Assembly (NCBI GenBank): GCA_003584625.1
Contig: AP017647.1
Location: 187,501-251,500, forward strand
Direction of reading: 5' to 3'
Origin: Methanothermobacter sp. MT-2
GTDB lineage: Archaea; Methanobacteriota; Methanobacteria; Methanobacteriales; DSM-23052
DNA: 64,000 nucleotides
The translations under genes were made by a program, and so were the position numbers. The notes below the pieces were generated by a model. It ran no database searches, was not told the origin of the DNA, and worked only from the letters and a program-made list of their open reading frames with translations. The stretch's first letter is position 1; the number at the start of each line of letters is the position of its first letter. Shown one piece after another: positions 1 through 9,327 of this stretch.

Positions 1-67
1 ATATATAAATTTTACTCTACACATCGGTGGGGTCTTTCAAAAAAAGGGCATGATCATCAACCCAACC

Positions 68-92
68 TTAAAATGCTTCCAACCCATTTTAA
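68..92. promoter_or_regulatory. 8-bp inverted repeat upstream of nadA
   Basis: TTAAAATG (68-75) and CATTTTAA (85-92) are perfect inverted arms around a 9-base loop, about 45 bases upstream of the nadA TATA box. It could be an operator for an NAD-responsive regulator or the end of a transcript entering from outside the window. Nothing else decides between these. Confidence 0.3.
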
Positions 93-136
93 AGTTATCC
101 AATATTTTCTCTGCCTTTTTTTTGGAAATGAAAAAT

Positions 137-148
137 AATATATAAAAA
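137..148 (+). promoter_or_regulatory. TATA box for nadA
   Basis: An AATATATAAAAA stretch lies about 75-85 bases before the nadA start codon. That places transcription start near 170 and leaves a leader of roughly 50 bases. Assigned by consensus and position only. Confidence 0.5.
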
Positions 149-220
149 TAGTATAATTTATAGAATATGTAAAAATTGGGTTCAAAAAAAAGGGGAAAAT
201 CGGGACAATGGGGATTATCC

Positions 221-1138
221 ATGTTAAAACAGTTACAAAAAGAGATCCTAGAATTAAAAGAGGAGAAAAATGCTATAATATTAGCCCATAATTACCAGAA
301 AAAAGAGGTACATGAAATAGCAGATTTTTCAGGCGACTCACTAGAATTATGCATGAAAGCTTCAAAAATCAAAGACAAACACATAATAGTATTCTGTGGT
401 GTTGACTTCATGGCAGAAACAGCCTACATCCTAAACCCTGACAAGAAAATACTGATCCCAGACATAGAAGCTGAATGTCCAATGGCACACATGCTCACCC
501 TAAAAGAACTTAAAAAAGCCAAAAAGAAACACCCAGACGCCGCAGTAGTACTATACGTTAATACCCTAGCCGAAGCAAAAGCCGAAGCAGATATAATATG
601 CACCTCAGCAAACGCAGTCCAAGTAATTGAAAGCCTAAAAGAAGATAAAATACTATTCGGACCAGACGAAAACCTAGCATGGCACGTTTCACAACACACC
701 AACAAAGAAATCATCCCAATCCCAAAAGAAGGGCACTGCTACGTCCACAAAATGTTCACAACAGAGCATATCAAATCACTAAAAAAAGAATATCCAAACG
801 CAGAAGTGCTCATACACCCAGAATGCGACCCAGAACTTCAAAAGTTAGCCGATAAAATACTAAGCACAGGTGGGATGCTGAAAAGGGTTGGTGAATCCCC
901 AAAAAAAGATTTCATCATAGGAACAGAATGCGACATGACAACCAGAATCAAAATGGAATTCCCAGACAAAAACCCCATACCACTCTTTAAAGATGCCATC
1001 TGCGAACCCATGAAACTACACACACTACCAAAAGTGAAAAAATCACTCCTAAAAGAAGAATACACAGTCAAAGTCCCGGATAAGATAGCGAGAAAAGCTA
1101 AAAGGGCCGTCGAGAGAATGCTAGAAGTCTCAAAATAA
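221..1138 (+). CDS. nadA: Quinolinate synthase NadA
   Basis: The product (305 residues) condenses iminoaspartate with dihydroxyacetone phosphate to quinolinate in de novo NAD synthesis, using a [4Fe-4S] cluster. The family HNYQ motif sits near residue 23, and the three expected cluster cysteines are visible in FCGVDFMAETA (C59), GHCYVH (C173) and GTECDM (C237). Length is normal for the family. The ATG at 221 was chosen over an in-frame TTG at 176 because GGGGAT lies at the right distance upstream and the extra 15 residues are not family-like. The gene is alone on its strand, convergent with the DUF362 gene, and overlaps its end by 9 bases. Confidence 0.95.
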   Translation: MLKQLQKEILELKEEKNAIILAHNYQKKEVHEIADFSGDSLELCMKASKIKDKHIIVFCGVDFMAETAYILNPDKKILIPDIEAECPMAHMLTLKELKKAKKKHPDAAVVLYVNTLAEAKAEADIICTSANAVQVIESLKEDKILFGPDENLAWHVSQHTNKEIIPIPKEGHCYVHKMFTTEHIKSLKKEYPNAEVLIHPECDPELQKLADKILSTGGMLKRVGESPKKDFIIGTECDMTTRIKMEFPDKNPIPLFKDAICEPMKLHTLPKVKKSLLKEEYTVKVPDKIARKAKRAVERMLEVSK

Positions 1139-2239
1139 AACCTTCACAAGCCTATAATCACGGGATCCAAGGCCGATCTCCTCAGCATATACAAGCTGAT
1201 AACTAGAATCCACCATCTCCCAGACACCCCTAAACTTATCAGCCCCAAACTCAAAATTCTTCTCAAGTATAGAATCCATAAGGCCAATCTGCCTATTTAC
1301 AAGATCATAACTTGCAGAATCTATAGCAACAGGATCCTCAGACGCCAAAATCCCTATATCAGGTACGATAGGATAATCACTCCATGGCACACAATCACAA
1401 TCCGGTGTTACATTTGTAAGGAAATTAAAGTATAAAAGTTTACCCTCCTTGCCCTTAACAGCGCCAAGAGAATACTCCATCATCCTTTCAATGAATATTG
1501 GCACGTCTTCTTCCCAATTAAGATCATAAACCTCATTTGGGCAAGAATCCATACAATTCATACAAGCTATACAAAGATCATAATCTATCTCCACACCTTC
1601 TTCACCGAGTCTAAGAGCCCCTACAGGACATCCATCCACACAAACGCCACAAATGTTACAATCTCCTTCTATTATGGGCTTCGCACATTCGTGCTGTTCT
1701 AGTTTTCCATCTATTGTCGCGCAACCCATCGCAAGGTTTTTAAGAGCCCCTCCAAAACCGCTCATCCCATGACCTTTAAAATGGGATACAACAACCATCC
1801 CAGAAGCATCATAAATATCCCCAGCTATCTTCACAACATCAAAATGCTTCTGATCCACCTCCACAAGCCTTTCGTTCCCACCATGGAGTCCATCCGCAAT
1901 TATAACTGGGGCTCCGACAACAGCATAATCAAAACCATTCAATATTGCAGTTACAATATGATCCACAGAATCATGCCTCGAACCATAATATAAAGTGTTC
2001 GTATCTGTCAAAAAAACCTTCCGGGTCCTCTCCTTAACCTTATCAACAATATATCTTAAAAGCACAGGGCTTACAAAAGAATCATTACCCCTCTCGCCAA
2101 AATGGACCTTCACAGCCACCACATCATCCTCTGAAAACATCCCATCAGCTGCCTCGTCAAAAAGTTTCATTATCTTATTCCCCTTATTCTCATCAGCTGA
2201 TCTAGCTCTTAAATCCGCGAAATAAACCTTCGAAACCAT
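1130..2239 (-). CDS. DUF362 domain protein with two [4Fe-4S] ferredoxin motifs
   Basis: A 369-residue cytoplasmic protein. The first half is the DUF362 domain (KVHFGERGN, DTNTLYYGSRH, HFKGHGMSGFGGALKNLAMG). The middle carries two ferredoxin-type motifs, CNICGVCVDGCP and CIACMNCMDSCP, so it should bind two [4Fe-4S] clusters. DUF362 proteins are common in methanogens and taken to be electron-transfer proteins, but no reaction is established. The start at 2239 is preceded by GGTGGTGATT with ideal spacing; an ATG 12 bases upstream lacks this. Transcribed alone, divergent from the ferritin-like gene. Confidence 0.85.
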   Translation of the reverse strand: MVSKVYFADLRARSADENKGNKIMKLFDEAADGMFSEDDVVAVKVHFGERGNDSFVSPVLLRYIVDKVKERTRKVFLTDTNTLYYGSRHDSVDHIVTAILNGFDYAVVGAPVIIADGLHGGNERLVEVDQKHFDVVKIAGDIYDASGMVVVSHFKGHGMSGFGGALKNLAMGCATIDGKLEQHECAKPIIEGDCNICGVCVDGCPVGALRLGEEGVEIDYDLCIACMNCMDSCPNEVYDLNWEEDVPIFIERMMEYSLGAVKGKEGKLLYFNFLTNVTPDCDCVPWSDYPIVPDIGILASEDPVAIDSASYDLVNRQIGLMDSILEKNFEFGADKFRGVWEMVDSSYQLVYAEEIGLGSRDYRLVKVLF

Positions 2240-2321
2240 AATCACCACCATATCATCTTTTCACAATCCCCCAAAATATAATATGAAAAAGTGGAATATA
2301 AGCTACTGGGGTGAATGTCAA

Positions 2322-2726
2322 ATGGATAACCATGAGATAATAAAACTTTTAAACTTGGATTTTAAAGGCGAACTTGAAGCCACAATGCTATACACCTACA
2401 ACGCCTTTGTAATAGACGACTGTGAGATAAGTAGGTTGATAGAAGGCGCTGCAGCCGACGAAATGAGGCACATGTGGTGGCTCGCAGACCTAATAACAAA
2501 AAGAGGCGGTAAACCCCTAATGGAAACCGGAAAAATAAAATACATGGAAGAAGACGTGAGAGAAGCCCTTAAAATACAAATACAAAAAGAAACAAATGGA
2601 ATAGAAAAATACGAGGAACATATAAAGTTAATAGATGACGAAGAGGTTGTCGGCGTCCTGAAACACATAGTCGAAGAAGAAAAAAGACACAGGAAAGAAT
2701 TCAGAGAAAAACTAGAAAAATTATAA
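2322..2726 (+). CDS. Ferritin-like diiron domain protein
   Basis: A 134-residue all-helical protein of the ferritin/rubrerythrin superfamily. Metal-ligand candidates are the Glu in FKGELEATMLY, the AADEMRHMWW motif (ExxRH), the later KETNGIEKYEEH segment and EEEKRHRKEF (a second ExxxH-type site), spaced as in a four-helix bundle. No rubredoxin domain follows, so it is a rubrerythrin-like core only. The likely role is oxygen or peroxide defence or iron handling, which is inference. The ATG at 2322 is preferred over 2283 because GGGGTGA at 2308-2314 is well placed for it. It converges with the HIT gene, overlapping by 6 bases. Confidence 0.75.
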   Translation: MDNHEIIKLLNLDFKGELEATMLYTYNAFVIDDCEISRLIEGAAADEMRHMWWLADLITKRGGKPLMETGKIKYMEEDVREALKIQIQKETNGIEKYEEHIKLIDDEEVVGVLKHIVEEEKRHRKEFREKLEKL

Positions 2727-3200
2727 TAATTTAATATTCTCAAGTATTTTCTCCTTTATAATCTCACGAGTCCTCTCTGATATCTTAAATGGCCCCCTCG
2801 GCCTCATGTAACCGAAATAGGGATCCTCAAATATCTCACCATTAAGTTCAACTTTATGATCATATCTTGGGATGAAATGGCAATGAAGCCATGGTGGAAG
2901 AATATTATCCCGGTAAAATTGGTTCATCAAAAAACCCCAATTGAACAATGTAGCGCCAAAAGCCTTTTTAACAGCATTCTCCAACTCCACGACGATAAGA
3001 CGGAATTCACTCCACTCCTCCTCCTTCACATTTCTTAGAAATTCCTCCCTCCTCTTCAAGGCAACTACACAAGTTCCAAGATTTCCCTGATTCGGAGCCA
3101 AAAACACAACCCAATAATCCTTCTCATAAAGATAATCACCAAAATTATACCTTTTATCCACTGATAAAACCCCCCATAATATATTTTTTCTAGTTTTCAT
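2721..3200 (-). CDS. HIT-family nucleotide-binding protein
   Basis: About 159 residues. The signature is PPWLHCHFIPRY near residues 108-119, matching the HIT pattern (His-x-His plus downstream Pro), preceded by the family-like WVVFLAPNQGNLG and FNWGFLMNQFY. HIT proteins hydrolyse or transfer nucleotides via a covalent nucleotidyl-histidine; the substrate here is unknown. The last His of the usual HxHxH triad is replaced by Ile-Pro-Arg, so activity is uncertain. Start is ambiguous: ATG 3200 overlaps the preceding gene, while GTG 3161 has GGGGGGTT 8 bases upstream and removes a non-family N-terminus. Last gene of a four-gene overlapping operon. Confidence 0.7.
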   Translation of the reverse strand: MKTRKNILWGVLSVDKRYNFGDYLYEKDYWVVFLAPNQGNLGTCVVALKRREEFLRNVKEEEWSEFRLIVVELENAVKKAFGATLFNWGFLMNQFYRDNILPPWLHCHFIPRYDHKVELNGEIFEDPYFGYMRPRGPFKISERTREIIKEKILENIKLL

Positions 3201-3471
3201 CAATTAAGCTTGAAAGATAAACCGCCATTTCTATCTCTTCCCTTGCTATGAAATCTTCAAGGCGAATCTTCGCCTCATCCGATCCAAGAGGATAATATTC
3301 ACTCTCATAATAAACCGTTACTAGTAACTTGCCATTTTGGATCTCTGTCTCCTCCTCAAGTTTCTCGGCTAGTTTTTCCATTAAATCTTCTTCAAGTCCC
3401 CAGACAAGATATCTTATATAATTCAGGGACTTTTCATCATCAAATCCAAAATCAACAATTTTAACCTTCAA
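3190..3471 (-). CDS. Small acidic protein of unknown function
   Basis: 93 residues, rich in Glu (LEEDLMEKLAEKLEEETE), with predicted alternating helix and strand and no cysteine or recognisable motif. It starts at TTG with GAGGGGTGG upstream. It overlaps the hydrolase gene before it by 4 bases and the HIT gene after it by about 11, so it is very probably translated from the same message. I do not recognise the family; the operon position is the only hint of role. Confidence 0.65.
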   Translation of the reverse strand: MKVKIVDFGFDDEKSLNYIRYLVWGLEEDLMEKLAEKLEEETEIQNGKLLVTVYYESEYYPLGSDEAKIRLEDFIAREEIEMAVYLSSLIDEN

Positions 3472-4433
3472 AGGCCACCCCTCAACATGTAAGGTTCTAG
3501 AAACTCTTTAAATTCATCCTCGATCTTTTCAAGCTCATTAACACCAAGATGTCCACAGATAGAATCATAGATTATAATCTTCGAATTTTTAATCCTCCTT
3601 GAAAGTGGTATGATATCAGAATCTGGTGGAAAATACTGATCCTGGTTTATACCAACAATTAGAGTATCTGCCTTGACATCTTCTAGTTGATCTTCTAGAT
3701 TGAATTTCATAGCAGCATTGTTTCTCCATATAATATCATTTGCATCAACTTCCATACCCTCTTCCCCAGCCTTTATCATAGCATCCCTAAGCTTACTATT
3801 ATCTAATCTATTATAATATTCTCTTGAATACCCATAAAAATACATGAACATTAAAGCAAGACACCTAAATCTAGGATCATATAAACCCTTTTCATATCCA
3901 AGGTCTGTTTTAATAATCTGGTTCATATATTCAAAAATGGCATAATTGAGACCCCTAACCTTAAAGGTTGTAACAAGCAACACAAGAAAATCCATGAAAT
4001 CTGGATAAGACACAGCCCATTGTAGCGCCTGGAAACCACCCATGGACGCGCCGATAACACCCCTAAGTTTCCGTATCCTGAATCTTTCCCTGATAAAATT
4101 ATAATGGAAATTAACCATGTCACTAATCGTATATTCTGGGAATCTGACACCAAGGCCGGTTGTCGATGGTGAAGCAGACCCTGGAGATCCTAGAGAAGTT
4201 GGGGCTATTATAAAGAATTCATCTAATGGTTTGCCCTCTCCTATTAAAGGTGTTAATCGTTTTACTGATGAGTAGTCTCCACTCCATCCATGAATATGTA
4301 GAATCGCATTGGTGATGAAACCATCCGGGTCAAATCTTGGAACCCCTATACACGTATACTCTACCCTAAGATTTTCTAGGGTTTCGCCAGATTCAAATGT
4401 GAACTCTGAAAGGGTGAAATATGAAGATTTCAT
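3468..4433 (-). CDS. Alpha/beta-hydrolase of the MetX (homoserine O-acetyltransferase) type
   Basis: 321 residues with an alpha/beta-hydrolase fold. The nucleophile elbow GASMGGFQALQW (Ser about residue 129) and the oxyanion region HGWSGD near residue 48 are typical of MetX-like acyltransferases, as is SLGSPGSASPSTTG. A C-terminal GICGHLG-like His and the Asp in GINQDQYFPPDSD complete a plausible triad. True MetX proteins are longer, so it may be an acyltransferase or esterase with another substrate. It overlaps the ferredoxin gene upstream and the small gene downstream by 4 bases each, indicating coupled translation. Confidence 0.7.
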   Translation of the reverse strand: MKSSYFTLSEFTFESGETLENLRVEYTCIGVPRFDPDGFITNAILHIHGWSGDYSSVKRLTPLIGEGKPLDEFFIIAPTSLGSPGSASPSTTGLGVRFPEYTISDMVNFHYNFIRERFRIRKLRGVIGASMGGFQALQWAVSYPDFMDFLVLLVTTFKVRGLNYAIFEYMNQIIKTDLGYEKGLYDPRFRCLALMFMYFYGYSREYYNRLDNSKLRDAMIKAGEEGMEVDANDIIWRNNAAMKFNLEDQLEDVKADTLIVGINQDQYFPPDSDIIPLSRRIKNSKIIIYDSICGHLGVNELEKIEDEFKEFLEPYMLRGGL

Positions 4434-4660
4434 TTTATCTCCTCATCATCCTCATAAACATGTATGGTTTTAACTGGACAATTTTCCATGGCATCTATGC
4501 TACATAGGGGGTCTTCCATCTCCAATCTTTGCAGTTCTGAAAGTTCAACCTCCTTTATTGATGAGAGCCCATTCTCGGCAAATTCAAAAAGATCTGGGCA
4601 AAGATCAATACAAGTACCACAAGAAATACACATTGTACGATCAAGTTCTAAACGATACAT
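4430..4660 (-). CDS. Small [4Fe-4S] ferredoxin
   Basis: 76 residues. CISCGTCIDLCPDLF near the N-terminus and NCPVKTIHV near the C-terminus give the CxxCxxC...CP pattern of a monocluster ferredoxin, with two extra cysteines (C in DLCPD and in PLCSID). Probably a soluble electron carrier. The ATG at 4660 follows AGGAGG at ideal spacing. It is the first gene of the operon with the MetX-like hydrolase, a small protein and the HIT protein; the partner redox enzyme is not encoded here. Confidence 0.8.
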   Translation of the reverse strand: MYRLELDRTMCISCGTCIDLCPDLFEFAENGLSSIKEVELSELQRLEMEDPLCSIDAMENCPVKTIHVYEDDEEIK

Positions 4661-4740
4661 CAAAGCCCTCCTAGATTGAGCCTTAATGATTATTATCCAA
4701 ATGATAATAAAAAAACATACATACTAGGATGGTGTCATTA

Positions 4741-5082
4741 ATGTTAAGTAGAGAAGAAGCTAAGGAGTTGCAAGACAAGTTAATAATCATATACAAGTTT
4801 ATTTCTCACCAAAAACATCTAAAAGGCCTATTTGGTTACAGGCCGCCGATGGTGTCAAATCTTGTGGAAAAACTCCTTAAAACCTCAGGATCCGAGAAGA
4901 TCCTAAAGGAGGCTATAATGGAATTAGAGACTATTATAAAACCAGACACCCAGAAATCAGAGGAACTTTTCTATCATATCATAAACAGGGAAGATGTTGA
5001 GTTCATAGCCAAAAGGTATGGGATGAAGGATTCCTGGGACCTTAAAAGGCTTAAAATTGAAAAAATCCTCAGAAAAATCTGA
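4741..5082 (+). CDS. Conserved helical protein of unknown function
   Basis: 113 residues, almost entirely helical and charged (SREEAKELQDKLIIIYKFISHQ; NREDVEFIAKRYGMKDSWDLKRLKIEKILRKI). There is no signal peptide, membrane segment or metal site. ATG 4741 was preferred over ATG 4729 since GGATGGTG lies just upstream with normal spacing. It is monocistronic, divergent from the ferredoxin operon and converging by 14 bases with the M48 protease gene. I do not recognise the family. Confidence 0.6.
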   Translation: MLSREEAKELQDKLIIIYKFISHQKHLKGLFGYRPPMVSNLVEKLLKTSGSEKILKEAIMELETIIKPDTQKSEELFYHIINREDVEFIAKRYGMKDSWDLKRLKIEKILRKI

Positions 5083-6445
5083 TAGAGTCAATGAAACCAC
5101 CTATAACATCCCTTGCAGATTCCAAAAGCGGACTTTTAACCCTTTTAACCTTAAGGTTCTTCAATCTCCTTATCCTGAAATATAATGGTGGGTGGGGATC
5201 CCAGAAAAGCCATGAAAATATCCTATCCAAACCACTTTCAAAACGCAGCCTCCCATACCCTATCTTCTGCAATGCCATCGCAAGCTTATCAGGTTTACCT
5301 ATGACAATAGCAGATAAAAGATCGGCCCGAGCCTCGAAAAACTTCGCGACAAAAAATATCAACCAAAAGATGAAGATGATATAAACTAGAGGTGCCATGA
5401 CAACAATTGGCAAAAGCACAGTCAACCTTAACATGAACTCTCCAAAGATTATGCTGAAAAGTATAATAGGATCCCGGCCGATAAGATGGGCTAATTCATG
5501 GCCTATAACACTAAGCAACTCCTCATCATCCAAACGGGTTAAAAGACCAGTTGTTAAGAGTATAAGACCCCTATTAGGGCTGGGTCCTGTGGCAGCGGCG
5601 TTAGGGAGCATTGTATTGGAAACAACGACCTTTGGTGTGGGTATCCCGAACTTGGAAGCGGCAGATTTAACAAGACCATGAACATTGATGACTTTAGACT
5701 TTTCATTTAATGGGGTGCACTTAAACCCATACCTTGCAAGAATCTCCCTGCCAAGCTCGCAACTAGGTGACTGGCCCAATGCAAGCGACTTTTCATAAAT
5801 CTCCTTTTTTATATCAACTATAAAATCTCCTATAACTTCCCTGAAAAACTTAAAGTCCCTACCTGGTAACTGGTACATTAGTATATGTACAAGTGGGTTG
5901 CGGGAGGCTATCTGCCATTCACCCATAACAGCATAGATTTTATCTGCTAACAAGATGATGGCAAATTGCATAAGGAAGATCACAACAACGGCATATAATC
6001 CTATTAAAATAAACAATATAATATTAATAGTGAGAAAAATGATGAAAAGAAGCAGCAGATTACTGCCAAAAAGCACCTTGGATATTCTTTTAGATAAAGA
6101 TGAGGGTTTCTCAGGGATTATATCCTGTCCTTCAACCCATGCAAAATATAAAGTACTTTTCCTTAACTCATCCTCAAATAATTGTATAACAAAAAATATA
6201 TCATCATACAATCTCTCAACCTTCTCTTCCAAATTAAGAGGATAACTCAAAATTATCTCGATAGTCTCCCCAACCTTCACCTCACCAGAAATAACACCAC
6301 CAGGATCCTCTAAACTGAAAATCAGCCTATCATACACTATCCTAGCATCCTGAAAATCGGCAGAGAAATACTTAAGGATAAAATCTAAAAGATCCACATA
6401 ATATGCAGGCGCCACCTCAGTCTTAATAATAAATCTCCTCAACAT
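5069..6445 (-). CDS. Membrane M48-family zinc metalloprotease
   Basis: 458 residues. The zinc motif HELAHLIGRD (HExxH, about residue 314) and the downstream Glu in FFEARADLLSA mark an HtpX/Ste24-type gluzincin. A soluble domain of about 130 residues precedes paired hydrophobic segments (LLLLFIIFLTINIILFILIG and the following VVVIFLMQFAIILL), and more hydrophobic segments follow the active site, so it should be an integral membrane protease. Two further segments flank the catalytic helix. A TATA-like ATTATTATAAG lies about 25 bases before ATG 6445, suggesting a nearly leaderless message. Divergent from nucS; quality control of membrane proteins is the likely role. Confidence 0.85.
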   Translation of the reverse strand: MLRRFIIKTEVAPAYYVDLLDFILKYFSADFQDARIVYDRLIFSLEDPGGVISGEVKVGETIEIILSYPLNLEEKVERLYDDIFFVIQLFEDELRKSTLYFAWVEGQDIIPEKPSSLSKRISKVLFGSNLLLLFIIFLTINIILFILIGLYAVVVIFLMQFAIILLADKIYAVMGEWQIASRNPLVHILMYQLPGRDFKFFREVIGDFIVDIKKEIYEKSLALGQSPSCELGREILARYGFKCTPLNEKSKVINVHGLVKSAASKFGIPTPKVVVSNTMLPNAAATGPSPNRGLILLTTGLLTRLDDEELLSVIGHELAHLIGRDPIILFSIIFGEFMLRLTVLLPIVVMAPLVYIIFIFWLIFFVAKFFEARADLLSAIVIGKPDKLAMALQKIGYGRLRFESGLDRIFSWLFWDPHPPLYFRIRRLKNLKVKRVKSPLLESARDVIGGFIDSIRFF

Positions 6446-6507
6446 TCTAATACCCAAAAAAACTTATAATAATAATATTATTTTACACCTATAAAGGGAT
6501 AGAGAAA

Positions 6508-7275
6508 ATGAACACAAGATTCAAAACTATAGAGAACCCCTCACCCAAGGAAAGCCATGAACTAATAAGCGAAGGCCTACGTAAAAAAGCCATGATCATA
6601 CTATTCGCATGCTGCAAAGTCCAATACCACGGCCGAGCCAAAAGCAGACTAGGCACGGGGGAAAGACTCATAATAATAAAACCAGACGGCTCATTTCTAA
6701 TACACCAGGACAGGAAAGTTGACCCAGTCAACTGGCAACCCCCAGGATCTAAAACAAAAATAAAAATAGAAAATGGGAAAATCCTACTCGAAAGTAGAAG
6801 AAGAAAACCCCCAGAAAAACTCACAGCAGAAATAAAAAGAATACACAGCCTATCATACCATCTCGCCCGTGACGCCCATGAACTACAAGTGACAGGCCAT
6901 GAAGAAGATATGCGCCAGCTCATACTAGAATCACCAGATATCATAGAAAAAGGATTCAGACCCACAACAAGTGAATATCCAACATCAAATGGATTCATAG
7001 ACATCCTAGGCAAAGACAAGAACGGATCATTAATGATACTCGAATTAAAAAGTAGAAGAGCGGGTTTAAATGCGGTGAGACAACTTAAAAGATACCTAAA
7101 AGATTTCAAGGACGATAAACATGGTGTGAGAGGAGTTCTAGTCGCCCCATCAATAACACACGACGCAAAAGAACTACTAGAAAAAGAAGGACTAGAATTT
7201 AAAAGCCTAAAACCACCACAAGAACTGAAAAAAGACCATAAAATAACACTTGACAAATTCATATCTTCTCAATAG
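6508..7275 (+). CDS. nucS: Endonuclease NucS (EndoMS)
   Basis: 255 residues, the usual length. The N-terminal half is the NucS DNA-binding domain ([20 protein letters not shown]), and the C-terminal half is the RecB-like nuclease core with GFIDILG (catalytic Asp), [11 protein letters not shown] (ExK) and the following QLKRYL. In Thermococcales and actinobacteria this enzyme cuts mismatched or branched DNA together with the sliding clamp; no clear PCNA-binding motif is visible at the very C-terminus (KFISSQ). GGGATAGAG precedes the ATG. Convergent with the VWA gene, overlapping 17 bases. Confidence 0.9.
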   Translation: MNTRFKTIENPSPKESHELISEGLRKKAMIILFACCKVQYHGRAKSRLGTGERLIIIKPDGSFLIHQDRKVDPVNWQPPGSKTKIKIENGKILLESRRRKPPEKLTAEIKRIHSLSYHLARDAHELQVTGHEEDMRQLILESPDIIEKGFRPTTSEYPTSNGFIDILGKDKNGSLMILELKSRRAGLNAVRQLKRYLKDFKDDKHGVRGVLVAPSITHDAKELLEKEGLEFKSLKPPQELKKDHKITLDKFISSQ

Positions 7276-8353
7276 TCTCTGCAAGTTGCCTGAGACTCCT
7301 AACCTCCTTTACAATAGCACCAGCATCCATATAATATGAAACACAACTGTCAACAACATCCCACTTCTTCTTATCCTCAGGATTCAAAATCAAAACCTTA
7401 CGACAACGCTGACAAATCTCCTCAAGAACCATAGCACTCATCGGAACACCACCATCACGTGGCCCGGCCCAGTCACGACAATCACTCAATATTATAATAT
7501 AAGAACGAGGAGGGAAAACAACACTATCCCTAAAATCCCTAAAGGCATTATACATGTTGGATATCCCATGAAGCATCATATTCTGCTGCCTGGAAACCCG
7601 CAGATTCCTGAAAGCAGCCATAAGATCATCCTCTTGCAAGATCTTGGTCGTTTCAACAATCTTATTATCAAAATCGAAAAAACGCGAATTATAAAATGTG
7701 TGCTGGGCCGCATAGACTATGCAAAAAAACCAGTTACTTATCCAGTCACAAGATCCGCTAACATCACAAAGGAAAATATGCTGACTCTTTTTAACTGAAG
7801 GCCTTTTATTAACAAGTTCAATGAGCGCGCCACCATATTTAAGATTCTTCCGGATACTCCTACGTATGTCGGGCCGACCCCTCCTCGAACCTTTAAACCT
7901 TCTAGATCGTCTATTAGCGATTTTAAGGCCAAGTTTCTTGCATAATTCAAATAGTCTAGTATCGAAGAAATCTAGGCTGCTAACATCCCTTTCAAGCAGC
8001 GACCTTTCATCATGATCAAGATCGAGAAAATCCTCAATTGGGGGCTGAAAATCCATCTCCTCCTCAACCAAGACCATCTCATTCGGGTTTTCAATTTTTA
8101 TCCCAGAATCCTTCCTAGTTTTTAACTTTGTCTCTTCTACTTCATCCCTTTCTATTCCATGGAAAACTTCATCAAAGGCTTCTTCAAAGACCTCTAATTG
8201 TCTTTTATCCTTCACATAAACAGATGCAAGAGCCTCCTTAAGATAAGATCCCCCCTTGAAAATATCATATACCGAATAGGCTAACTTTGTGCTCCTTATA
8301 CTAACCGGGATTCCCTTTTTCCTGAGCGCTTGGGAAAGCTCCAATATTTTCAT
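7259..8353 (-). CDS. CoxE-like VWA-domain protein
   Basis: 364 residues. The C-terminal half is a von Willebrand factor A domain: [11 protein letters not shown] provides the MIDAS DxSGS motif (about residue 196), and [10 protein letters not shown] supplies the later Asp. The N-terminal part is charged and helical ([19 protein letters not shown]). CoxE-type proteins work with MoxR AAA ATPases to mature or remodel metalloenzymes or complexes. A MoxR gene is nearby on the same strand but separated by about 1 kb including an opposite-strand gene. AAGGGTGAA precedes the ATG. Confidence 0.85.
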   Translation of the reverse strand: MKILELSQALRKKGIPVSIRSTKLAYSVYDIFKGGSYLKEALASVYVKDKRQLEVFEEAFDEVFHGIERDEVEETKLKTRKDSGIKIENPNEMVLVEEEMDFQPPIEDFLDLDHDERSLLERDVSSLDFFDTRLFELCKKLGLKIANRRSRRFKGSRRGRPDIRRSIRKNLKYGGALIELVNKRPSVKKSQHIFLCDVSGSCDWISNWFFCIVYAAQHTFYNSRFFDFDNKIVETTKILQEDDLMAAFRNLRVSRQQNMMLHGISNMYNAFRDFRDSVVFPPRSYIIILSDCRDWAGPRDGGVPMSAMVLEEICQRCRKVLILNPEDKKKWDVVDSCVSYYMDAGAIVKEVRSLRQLAETIEKI

Positions 8354-8824
8354 GAAAAATTCACCCTTTAAAATACTCTCCCTTCAAAACAATAACTGAA
8401 ACACCCTATTATAATGTCTATCCTAAACAATATAAAAGATTGATTCTTCTTATGAGCTGGGAAAAATCCGAAAAATCATGCTAGATGTGTATATATTGCA
8501 TTTAAGGACAAAATTTTCCAGAATATACAATTTATACCGCGAATCAGTGCTAAACCATGAATTATTCGGCTTTTGGATGACCTTCCCCCAACCTTGCAAA
8601 ATTGGGTGTTTAACCCATGGCTTCACCACCCCCCCACTCTTTGGGGGACTGTCACGGGCCCCAAACCTTTTATTAAGGAATAAACTACAATCCATGAAAA
8701 AAAGGTAGTATCTAAATTTAACTTATCCCCCCAATCCCTTTTCAAGGCCAACAGAAAGGTAAAAAAATAAATATACCTCGGTATAAAAAAATATAAAGGT
8801 AGTTTTTGTAGTGTGGAGGATAAA
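8354..8824. other. 470-base intergenic region with inverted repeats
   Basis: No credible gene. It contains a TATA-like sequence on each strand, one for the VWA gene (about 8420-8436, minus) and one for the small gene at 8825 (GGTATAAAAAAATATAAAG near 8780, plus). CCGAA-AAA-TCATG (8469-8481) faces CATGA-ATTA-TTCGG (8559-8572), and CCCCCA/TGGGGG form a short hairpin at 8631-8647. Confidence 0.5.
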
Positions 8825-9106
8825 ATGATAGAAGTAGAGGGAATGATGAGTAAAGAGAGTCCAATACTAATAGTGTTTGATGGTAAATTTCTTGAATTTT
8901 TTTTCAGATCCGGAATGAAATTCAAACACACAAAATATCCTATAAAATGGATTAAAAAGTTAGAAATAACAGAAGATGGGGGGATGCGAACTTTAAGGTA
9001 TACCATGAATTTTTTAGCTCCGGTTGGGTTTTTCCCATTTGAAAGTGGCGGTGAAAATCTTGATGAACTAGTAGACGCAGTTAATACAGCGACTGATACA
9101 TTCTAG
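8825..9106 (+). CDS. Small protein of unknown function
   Basis: 93 residues (MIEVEGMMSKESPILIVFDG...), predicted as a beta-rich domain (ILIVFDGKFLEFFF; IKWIKKLEITED) ending in a helix (LDELVDAVNTATDTF). It resembles small PH-like or bacterial-PH style folds in outline, but this is a guess. ATG 8825 is preceded by GGAGGA at 8815-8820. It sits on the plus strand between the MoxR and VWA genes, which are both on the minus strand, so it interrupts what is often a contiguous pair. Confidence 0.6.
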   Translation: MIEVEGMMSKESPILIVFDGKFLEFFFRSGMKFKHTKYPIKWIKKLEITEDGGMRTLRYTMNFLAPVGFFPFESGGENLDELVDAVNTATDTF

Positions 9107-9327
9107 AACCAAATCGTACATAAGATTTCAATGGGAAGACCAATTCCTCTATTCAACAAAAATCCACCCACCAATCAGACCATTTCTCTAAAAAAAACTT
9201 TAGCCGCATAATCACTATATGGAATACCATATGATTAAATATCTGCGCTTTTATAAGATAGTTCCACCATCTGTTACGAGAAAATTAGTGGGGTGCGCTG
9301 TTAAAATAGAGTCTATGACGGTTTAAC

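Noticed and set aside
176-220. Longer NadA from TTG 176
   Set aside because: The extra 15 residues are not conserved in the family; ATG 221 has a ribosome binding site.
8450-8708. Short frames in the gap upstream of the small gene
   Set aside because: Both strands open by chance in AT-rich sequence, no ribosome binding site or family resemblance.
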